From contig CAMJFV010000183.1 in NCBI GenBank assembly GCA_946405045.1, positions 1-5,026 of the forward strand: 5,026 bases of DNA, given 5' to 3'. A model generated the notes under the pieces. The model saw only the letters and a list, made by a program, of their open reading frames with translations. It had not been told where the DNA came from and made no database searches. This stretch comes from an uncultured Bacteroidales bacterium (GTDB lineage: Bacteria > Bacteroidota > Bacteroidia > Bacteroidales > Paludibacteraceae). Of this stretch, positions 1 through 5,026 are shown in pieces (within the stretch, counting starts at the first letter, position 1; every line of letters begins with the position of its first letter). The position numbers were made by a program, and so were the translations under genes.

Positions 1-675
1 GGAGGCTGCTATTTCCTTGGTAGTTTTGGTAGATTGTTCCCAGAGCCTGCTTTCGATGAGGTCAAAGGAAAATATGCTTTCGACTCAATTGTTCCGTCTA
101 TGTTGGAGACATTGCCTGATATCTTGATTGCGTTGGTTGTACTACTTGTGCTTTCTGCATCAATGTCTACTTTGGCTAGCCTTGTTTTGACATCTTCTTC
201 AACCATGACTTTGGATATTATCTACAGAGACAAGAAAGCTGATTTCTCGGAGGTGAAAGATGGTGAGATCGATGCACATGTTGCAGAGAAGAAAGAGAAA
301 AGGAAAGTGGTTGTAATGCGTGTCCTTATCATCTTCTTCATTGTCATTTCATTGATGATTGCTTTGAATCCGCCTCACTTTATCGCCCAGCTGATGGGAA
401 TCTCTTGGGGCGCATTGGCAGGTGCATTCTTGGCTCCTTTCATGTTAGGTCTATACTGGAGAGGTGTGACTACAGCTAGTGTATGGGCTTGTTTCGTTTG
501 GGGTGTCGGCCTCACTGTAATCAACATGATGATGGGCAATACTATTCTAAACCCTATCGACTGTGGAGCGGTTGCGATGTTGGGCGGATTTGTTGTCGTA
601 TTCGTTGTTAGTTTGGTGACAAAGAAGATGAACGCTGAGACTGTAGAAAAGATATTCGACTGCTACAAAAAGTAA
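1..675 (+). CDS. Sodium:solute symporter (SSS family), C-terminal part, 5' end outside window
   Basis: The frame is open from base 1 to TAA at 673-675, giving 224 residues of an inner-membrane sodium-coupled solute importer; full SSS proteins have about 500. The family is recognised from the helix at visible residues 38-67, which carries the motif SASMSTLASLVLTSSS. Its Ser56-Thr57 pair matches the Ser-Thr pair that binds sodium in PutP-type transporters. The TLDIIYRD segment that follows resembles the family's usual 'SSAITEDLY' stretch. Next come a highly charged cytoplasmic loop (about 72-101, rich in Lys/Glu/Asp) and four more hydrophobic helices near 103-122, 134-154, 156-179 and 188-208, ending in a short polar tail. 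No frameshift is visible. The substrate cannot be read from this part: proline, pantothenate, sugars and other solutes are all used by the family. The gene converges on the AraC gene and ends just before a strong hairpin. The true start lies upstream of the window; a TTG at 34 is internal, not a start. Confidence 0.9.
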   Translation, partial: GGCYFLGSFGRLFPEPAFDEVKGKYAFDSIVPSMLETLPDILIALVVLLVLSASMSTLASLVLTSSSTMTLDIIYRDKKADFSEVKDGEIDAHVAEKKEKRKVVVMRVLIIFFIVISLMIALNPPHFIAQLMGISWGALAGAFLAPFMLGLYWRGVTTASVWACFVWGVGLTVINMMMGNTILNPIDCGAVAMLGGFVVVFVVSLVTKKMNAETVEKIFDCYKK

Positions 676-694
676 TAGTGTAATAGAAATGTAT

Positions 695-731
695 AAAAAA
701 GCCTTGGCGGTTATTCCGTCAAGGCTTTTTT
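695..731. terminator. Bidirectional rho-independent terminator between convergent genes
   Basis: A 16-base arm at 695-710 (AAAAAAGCCTTGGCGG) pairs with 716-731 (CCGTCAAGGCTTTTTT) through 15 Watson-Crick pairs and one G-U pair, around a 5-base loop (TTATT). The T run at 726-731 gives a U tract to the plus-strand symporter transcript. The A run at 695-700 gives the same to the minus-strand AraC transcript. It starts 19 bases after the symporter stop and lies 26 bases beyond the AraC stop, so one structure can serve both genes. The whole gap 676-757 holds nothing else that I can identify. Confidence 0.93.
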
Positions 732-757
732 ATTTGTTGTAGAGAAAATCTCCACGT

Positions 758-1621
758 TTATTTTTTCAATATGTTCTGCCTGTATTCCTTAGGGGATATT
801 CCCACACTCTCTTTGAAGAATTTACCGAAGAAACTCTGGCTTGTGAAGTTGAAATGGTATGCGATCTCCTTGATTGGCATGTTTGGATTTGAAAGATAAT
901 GTTTGATCTCTTCAATCACCACTTGCTCAATCCATTGTTTTGGTGTCTTGCCACTTTCGCTTTTGATCATAGTTGAGAAATAGCGCTTGGAAAGACCGAT
1001 TTGAGACGCATAAAACTCCACACTTCTCTCTTTGATATAGTTGTGGAAAAGAAGCACCAAGAATCGTTTTAATATATCAGAGCTTCTGTTGAACGAGTTG
1101 TTCTTGTTTTCTGATTCGCTTCTGTAAATGCTGTAAAGGTGGAGAACATAGTAGCAGACGGAATTGACAAGGGAGTCTTTCAACTTCTTTGTGTAGTCAG
1201 TTTCCGACTGGCTTGTCTCCTTGAATACTTCGATCGCACTTTTAACAAACTGAGATAAAGTATTCAATTGTTCCTGATACAGGTGCAGGGTAGGGTTGGA
1301 GCGAAGATATATAAGTCTTTCAACGTTGAATACTGAATATATTGTACGTTGCAAACGGTCGTTTGAAGAACCCAAAAGCAGTCCACTCAGGTCGTGAGAA
1401 TAGTCTATCAATGAGACATTTCGACCTGGGGTATAGATGCAGACATCGCCTTTGAATAGCTCAAAAGCTACTCCCTCAATCATGATTTTCAATCTTCCGT
1501 TTTCGCAAATGAACAGAAAATACATGTCCTTTGAGATCTCGGATGAAAGATCTTCTACAAGATGAAGGTTTGCTGAACTTATTTTCTTAAATACTATTTC
1601 TAAATCTTCACTGTTTTTCAT
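758..1621 (-). CDS. AraC-family transcriptional regulator
   Basis: This 287-residue protein has the usual AraC/XylS layout and is a DNA-binding regulator in the cytoplasm. The C-terminal ~100 residues (about 185-287) hold two helix-turn-helix units. The first is near 200-221 (core ASQIGLSKRYFSTMIK). The second is near 249-271 (IKEIAYHFNFTSQSFFGKFFK), followed by the family signature GISPKEYR at 274-281. The N-terminal ~170 residues have alternating hydrophobic strands (about 33-75: MYFLFICENGRLKIMIEG, then FKGDVCIYTPG), consistent with a cupin-like ligand-binding domain; its ligand cannot be inferred. The start at 1619-1621 gives a normal family length. A purine run, AAGGGGAG (1623-1630 on the minus strand), ends only one base before the ATG, too close for a classical Shine-Dalgarno site. 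The gene follows the RND/PII-like operon on the same strand, 63 bases after the PII-like stop and separated from it by a terminator hairpin. It may regulate the pump operon, but no operator was identified. Confidence 0.93.
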   Translation of the reverse strand: MKNSEDLEIVFKKISSANLHLVEDLSSEISKDMYFLFICENGRLKIMIEGVAFELFKGDVCIYTPGRNVSLIDYSHDLSGLLLGSSNDRLQRTIYSVFNVERLIYLRSNPTLHLYQEQLNTLSQFVKSAIEVFKETSQSETDYTKKLKDSLVNSVCYYVLHLYSIYRSESENKNNSFNRSSDILKRFLVLLFHNYIKERSVEFYASQIGLSKRYFSTMIKSESGKTPKQWIEQVVIEEIKHYLSNPNMPIKEIAYHFNFTSQSFFGKFFKESVGISPKEYRQNILKK

Positions 1622-1630
1622 ACTCCCCTT
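1622..1630 (-). promoter_or_regulatory. Purine-rich sequence directly before the AraC start (unusual ribosome-binding site)
   Basis: Read on the minus strand the bases before the ATG are AAGGGGAGT. They resemble a Shine-Dalgarno core but lie only one to four bases from the start codon, closer than the usual five to nine. Bacteroidota genes often do not depend on this interaction, so it may be incidental. No other in-frame ATG near the start is better placed; the next is at residue 33, inside the first predicted strand. Confidence 0.35.
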
Positions 1631-1638
1631 AGTTTAAG

Positions 1639-1672
1639 AAAAACAGGTGGACTTTGCAGATAAGCCCACCTG
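1639..1672 (-). terminator. Rho-independent terminator after the PII-like gene
   Basis: On the minus strand CAGGTGG (1672-1666) pairs with CCACCTG (1650-1644), all seven pairs perfect. After one mismatch the stem continues for three more pairs (1664-1662 with 1654-1652), closing a seven-base loop. The stem is followed at once by TTTTT (1643-1639), as expected for an intrinsic terminator reading leftward. It begins 12 bases after the stop of the PII-like gene, so it probably ends the RND/PII-like transcript. It sits 17 bases before the AraC start codon, so it also lies in any AraC leader that begins upstream of it. Confidence 0.82.
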
Positions 1673-1679
1673 CATAGAT

Positions 1680-1710
1680 CTAAATTAGATGGTACGTTCG
1701 ATATTCCAAA
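1680..1710 (-). promoter_or_regulatory. Candidate Bacteroidota-type promoter for the AraC gene
   Basis: On the minus strand TTTG (1710-1707) is followed after 19 bases by TAATTTAG (1687-1680). The Bacteroidota primary sigma factor is known to use TTTG at about -33 and TAnnTTTG at about -7, spaced about 19-21 bases. The -7 element here has one mismatch. The site overlaps the last codons and stop of the PII-like gene and would start transcription near 1673-1676. The motifs are short and occur by chance, so this rests on the spacing and on its position before AraC. Confidence 0.4.
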
Positions 1711-1978
1711 CGAATGCTCTCAGTCCAAGCTCCTCGCTTCTCTTATCAATCTTCTTGATGACTGTTAGCAATTCGTCGACGCGATCGTCTTCCACCACTG
1801 TCATGATTGCTGAGTTCATATCCGGCCATACATGTGAGCCACGGTGTGGATTTCCGCCGTATGTGCCTCGACCCTGCACTTGCTCAAACAATGTGAATCC
1901 GTAAATGTTGAGTGAGTCCAACACATACTCAACTTTTTCGGTGTTAGCCTGATTGAATATTATGAATACTGATTTCAT
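1685..1978 (-). CDS. PII-like small signalling protein linked to an RND pump
   Basis: This 97-residue cytoplasmic protein follows the PII/GlnB-like beta-alpha-beta-beta-alpha-beta pattern: strand 2-8 (KSVFIIF), helix 12-24, strand 27-36 (GFTLFEQVQG), a T-loop-like stretch 37-54, strand 56-63, helix 64-77, strand 86-94. The T-loop part retains HRGSH (45-49), which lines up with YRGAEY of GlnB. Val50 then falls at the uridylylated Tyr51, so that modification is not possible. The ATP-binding B-loop of classical PII (TGKxGDGKI) is absent between helix 2 and the last strand, and there is no C-terminal extension. His45, His49, Trp51 and Asp53 are possible ligand or metal contacts; this is inference. 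The ATG at 1978-1976 is preceded by a weak purine run (GAGAAAAG) and lies 18 bases after the stop of the RND permease, so the two are surely co-transcribed. A divergent PII group (PII-NG) is known beside metal-efflux RND genes, and this may be a relative. It is probably not a nitrogen regulator. Confidence 0.75.
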   Translation of the reverse strand: MKSVFIIFNQANTEKVEYVLDSLNIYGFTLFEQVQGRGTYGGNPHRGSHVWPDMNSAIMTVVEDDRVDELLTVIKKIDKRSEELGLRAFVWNIERTI

Positions 1979-1996
1979 TCTTTTCTCAATTTTCGT

Positions 1997-4900
1997 TTAA
2001 CCTATACGAACTGGCTCGTCCTCATCTGAGAATCCGCCTTCACCTCTTTTGACAGAACCTCTCACTGGTTTTGTGTTTGGTCCGGCGATTTCATCTTCGT
2101 TGACGTCGATGTCCATAAAGATGAACTGTCCGCGTACTTCTTTCTGAAGGTCTCGTTCTCCGTGGCGGCTCATGATACCATAAAGTACAGGCACGATGAT
2201 TAGTGTTACCAACGTCGACACGCATAGACCACCGATCACGACGATACCCATTGATACCCACATCTCTGATCCTTCCGCTCTACTCAATGTCATAGGAATC
2301 ATACCCAAGACTGTAGTTGCGGCTGTCATAAGCACCGGACGAAGACGGCTCTGGCCTGACAATGCGATAGCCTCGTTAAGCTCGTATCCACGGTCGCGCA
2401 TCAAATCGATGTAGTCCACCAGCACAATACCGTTCTTCACTACGATACCCACCAACATGATTACTCCAAGCACACCGATCATATCCAAATATGTGTTTGT
2501 CACAAGCAATGCGATGATAGTACCTGAGATCGCAAACGGAACGGCCATCATGATCATGAATGGCTTAGCCAATGATTCAAACTGCGATGCCATAACCACG
2601 TATACAAGGAATATGATAAGACCCAAAAGCATACCCATGTCGGCAAACGACTCTTGCTGGTCTTCGTATGCTCCAGACAACATCACTGTACATCCTACTG
2701 GGATTTCAGTCTTGTCGACTGTCTTTTGAATCTCTGCGGCAAGCTCTCCAAGAGAAGTGTTGTATGGAGTCACCTTCATTGTCAACATACGCTGACGGCT
2801 CTTACGCTCGATTTCAGGTGGAGCCCAGTACTCTTCCACTTTGGCAATCTCACTAAGTTTAACTCTACCCATCGTCGTCGGGATAGAAAGATCGTTGATC
2901 AATGATAGTGAGTTACGGTTCTCCTCTTTCAAACGAACAAGGATATAATACTCGTCTCCGTCTTCCTTCAAAAGTCCTGCGTTCATACCGTTTACACGGT
3001 TGTGTACGTAAGTTGAGATAGTCGCAGATGTTAGGCCTAGCTTAGAAGCTTTCTCTTTGTCTACGATAATCTTTAGCTCAGGACGGTCTTTCTCACGGCT
3101 GATATCAACGTCACGTGCTCCTGGAACGTTCTTTTCAATCAAATCTTTTAGCTCGTATGCATATTTGCTTGTCATGTCGAACTCATATCCGAAGACTTCT
3201 ATGTCGACGGTCTGTCCGCCCTGACCACCGAAACCACCTTGGTTTTCTGCCTTGTATGTGATGATTTCAGGATATGTGCTAAGAATCTGACGTAGTTTTT
3301 CAGCGATCTCATCGATAGTGACAGAACGCTCTGACTTACGTGTACAGATCACACGCATCTGGATCTTGTTGTTTGTTGTAGATGAGAACAATGCTCCGAT
3401 ACCAGCTTCGTCGTTAGAACCACATGTAGTAGAGATAAGTCTGATCTCTTCTGGGAATGCGGCTTCAAACTGAGCTTCTAGTTTACGTGCAATCTTAGCT
3501 GTCTCTTCTACTCTGTTACCTTGTTGCAACTCAACATCAACCACTAGACGTCCGTTATCCTGGTTTGAGATAAAGTTTGTACCGATCATGCCTGTCAGGA
3601 TAGGGACAAGAGATAGCGCAAAGAATGCGATAGCTCCAAGCATTGTGACTTTCTTGTGTGTCAAACACCAGCGAAGTACATTTGCGTAGAATGCATCGAT
3701 TTTGTCGAGAGCCTTCACGACTGTGTTGTGATACCAACCCTCTTTTACCTCTTCTTCAATCAATTTTCCATTCTCGATATGAACAGGCTTGTTCTTCAAT
3801 AGTTTAGAACAAAGCATTGGTGTCAATGAGATGGCGACGGCAGTTGATGTACAACAACAGATTGTCACAATCCAACCAAGTTCTTTAAACAAGATACCTG
3901 CAATACCAGTCACCATTGTTAGTGGCACGAACACAGCACAGATAACGAGTGTTGTTGCGATAACTGATACCCAAACCTCGTTTGTCGCATATATAGCTGC
4001 CTCTCGTGGTGAACTTCCTCGCTGAATGTGTGTTGAAATGTTCTCGAGCACCACAATGGCGTCGTCCACAACCATTCCGACTGCGATTGTCAACGAACAG
4101 AGCGAAATGATGTTGATTGAACTGCCAGCTCCCAACAGATACAGGAATGCCACAAGCAGTGAGATTGGAATTGTGATACCGATAATAAGTGCCGCTCTCC
4201 ATTTTCCAAGGAAGAACAATACCACAAGAACCACGAATACCAACGCGTACATGATTGATTCCTCAAGTGAGTTGATCGCGTTTACGATATCTCTTGAAGA
4301 GTCGTAAAGGAGGTTGAACTCGACATCTTTAGGAAGTGTCTTTTGGATTTTCTCAATTTCCTTCTTGATGTCTGTACAAATCTGTACTGTGTTTCCTCCA
4401 GTCTGCTTTGTTACAATTAGACGAACACCATCTTTTCCGTTGATTTTCTCCTCCAAGCAAAGGTCTTTGATTGTATCCTTTACAGTGGCGATGTCTCGGA
4501 TGTAGATTGTCTTGCCATCTGATGTAGTTGTTACTACAATGTTCTCAATTTCAGAACTTTCTGCGTACTCACTTCTAACCTCAAGCTCATACTGCTCTTT
4601 TTTCATCTTGATAGTACCGCTTGAAAGGTTGAGGTTGTTGCTTGCTACGGCATTACCAACCTGCTCCAAAGAGATTGCATAAGCGTCAAGTTTGTTCTGG
4701 TCGATATCCACGTATACACGACGCTCTGGCTCACCACTTAGAGAGATGTTACCGATCTGGTCGACGTGGTTAAGCTGAGGCACTACGATATCGTTGAGGA
4801 TTTTTTCAAGTCCTGGATACGACTCTTTTGCCTGTACGATATACTGGATGATTGGCATTGAACTTGTAGAGAACTTGATCACAAGTGGAGTGCTGGCTCC

Positions 4901-5026
4901 ATCTGGCAGATTGTCTTTCACCATATCCACGAAAGATCGGATATCTGCTACTGCTTCGTCAAGTGAAGATCCCCACTCAAACTCCATGGCAACAAGTGAG
5001 ATGTTGTCTTTACTTGTAGATGTCAA
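1997..5026 (-). CDS. RND multidrug efflux permease (AcrB/HAE type), N-terminus outside window
   Basis: The frame is open from the right edge to TAA at 1999-1997, giving 1,009 residues of a proton-driven inner-membrane exporter; about 80 residues including the first helix are missing. The codon at the edge is TTG (Leu) and aligns internally, so it is not the start. Visible residues 1-250 are the first porter domain, 254-405 helices 2-6, 459-480 helix 7, 482-790 the second porter domain with docking insertion, and 796-951 helices 8-12. Proton-relay residues are present: Asp321-Asp322 (MVVDDAIVVLEN), equal to AcrB Asp407/408, and Lys864 (IVVKNGIVLVDYI), equal to Lys940. The Asp-Asp pair points to the hydrophobe (HAE) branch rather than CusA-like metal pumps, which have a single Asp. 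RLRPVLMT (894-901) is another family signature. A charged tail of about 55 residues follows the last helix. The membrane fusion partner is presumably upstream, off the right edge; the PII-like gene follows after 18 bases. The substrate is unknown. Confidence 0.95.
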   Translation of the reverse strand: MTSTSKDNISLVAMEFEWGSSLDEAVADIRSFVDMVKDNLPDGASTPLVIKFSTSSMPIIQYIVQAKESYPGLEKILNDIVVPQLNHVDQIGNISLSGEPERRVYVDIDQNKLDAYAISLEQVGNAVASNNLNLSSGTIKMKKEQYELEVRSEYAESSEIENIVVTTTSDGKTIYIRDIATVKDTIKDLCLEEKINGKDGVRLIVTKQTGGNTVQICTDIKKEIEKIQKTLPKDVEFNLLYDSSRDIVNAINSLEESIMYALVFVVLVVLFFLGKWRAALIIGITIPISLLVAFLYLLGAGSSINIISLCSLTIAVGMVVDDAIVVLENISTHIQRGSSPREAAIYATNEVWVSVIATTLVICAVFVPLTMVTGIAGILFKELGWIVTICCCTSTAVAISLTPMLCSKLLKNKPVHIENGKLIEEEVKEGWYHNTVVKALDKIDAFYANVLRWCLTHKKVTMLGAIAFFALSLVPILTGMIGTNFISNQDNGRLVVDVELQQGNRVEETAKIARKLEAQFEAAFPEEIRLISTTCGSNDEAGIGALFSSTTNNKIQMRVICTRKSERSVTIDEIAEKLRQILSTYPEIITYKAENQGGFGGQGGQTVDIEVFGYEFDMTSKYAYELKDLIEKNVPGARDVDISREKDRPELKIIVDKEKASKLGLTSATISTYVHNRVNGMNAGLLKEDGDEYYILVRLKEENRNSLSLINDLSIPTTMGRVKLSEIAKVEEYWAPPEIERKSRQRMLTMKVTPYNTSLGELAAEIQKTVDKTEIPVGCTVMLSGAYEDQQESFADMGMLLGLIIFLVYVVMASQFESLAKPFMIMMAVPFAISGTIIALLVTNTYLDMIGVLGVIMLVGIVVKNGIVLVDYIDLMRDRGYELNEAIALSGQSRLRPVLMTAATTVLGMIPMTLSRAEGSEMWVSMGIVVIGGLCVSTLVTLIIVPVLYGIMSRHGERDLQKEVRGQFIFMDIDVNEDEIAGPNTKPVRGSVKRGEGGFSDEDEPVRIG

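Noticed and set aside
9..206. Open frame on the minus strand, 65 codons, opposite the symporter
   Set aside because: It lies fully antisense to a clear sodium symporter, is low in complexity (Ser/Thr rich from reversed membrane codons) and has no recognisable domain.
1689..1904. Open frame on the plus strand, 71 codons, opposite the PII-like gene
   Set aside because: The minus-strand frame has a coherent PII-like fold pattern and operon spacing; the plus-strand frame is a Ser/Thr/Pro-rich shadow.
3885..4202. A 105-codon minus-strand frame within helices 2-6 of the permease
   Set aside because: It is a shifted reading of the permease coding sequence; the real frame carries the conserved Asp-Asp motif in this stretch.
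2196..4505. Several plus-strand and alternate minus-strand frames of 60-105 codons inside the RND gene
   Set aside because: All overlap the uninterrupted, strongly family-matching permease frame and show no domain of their own.
5024..5026. TTG at the right edge as a true start of the permease
   Set aside because: The first visible residues align with the inside of the first porter domain, so the gene runs on beyond the window.
1997..5026. Heavy-metal (CusA/CzcA) assignment, suggested by the PII-like neighbour
   Set aside because: Helix 4 has Asp-Asp (VVDDAIVVLEN) as in drug pumps, not the single-Asp pattern of CusA-like pumps, and no Met-rich metal pathway was seen.
1..5026. Mobile elements, CRISPR arrays, tRNA or rRNA genes
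   Set aside because: No repeated units with spacers, transposase motifs, long terminal inverted repeats or RNA gene signatures were found on reading the window.

Overview
This 5,026-base window looks like chromosomal DNA from a Gram-negative member of the Bacteroidota, probably the order Bacteroidales. The evidence is a moderate G+C content, the style of the encoded proteins (an HAE-type RND pump with a Bacteroidota-like 'VKNGIVLVDYI' helix, a roughly 290-residue AraC regulator, a PutP-like sodium symporter), starts with little or no regular Shine-Dalgarno sequence, and one good match to the Bacteroidota promoter (TTTG, 19 bases, TAnnTTTG). The genus cannot be named from this sequence alone.

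Layout. Bases 1-675 (+) hold the C-terminal 224 residues of a sodium:solute symporter whose start lies outside the window. Bases 695-731 form a strong hairpin with A and T tracts on its two sides, which suits the converging genes on either side. Bases 758-1621 (-) encode an AraC-family regulator. Bases 1639-1672 carry a second hairpin followed on the minus strand by TTTTT, the probable end of the efflux operon. Bases 1685-1978 (-) encode a 97-residue protein with a PII-like ferredoxin fold pattern. Bases 1997-5026 (-) encode 1,009 residues of an RND efflux permease that lacks only its N-terminus, which lies beyond the right edge.

How the genes may work together. The minus strand reads as RND permease, then (18 bases later) a PII-like protein, then a terminator, then an AraC regulator. 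The permease should be a proton-driven exporter working with a membrane fusion protein and a TolC-like channel, neither visible here. The PII-like protein has lost the canonical uridylylation tyrosine and the usual nucleotide-binding B-loop, and it has a His/Trp-containing T-loop instead. Its close coupling to a pump suggests it senses a ligand or modulates the pump; this is inference. The AraC gene may have its own promoter inside the end of the PII-like gene, which would place the terminator hairpin at the start of its leader. The symporter is transcribed toward this cluster and is probably unrelated to it.

The most interesting item is the pairing of an atypical PII-like protein with an HAE (hydrophobe-type) RND pump. 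Everything else looks like ordinary core or lightly accessory genome; no mobile element, CRISPR array, tRNA or rRNA was seen.
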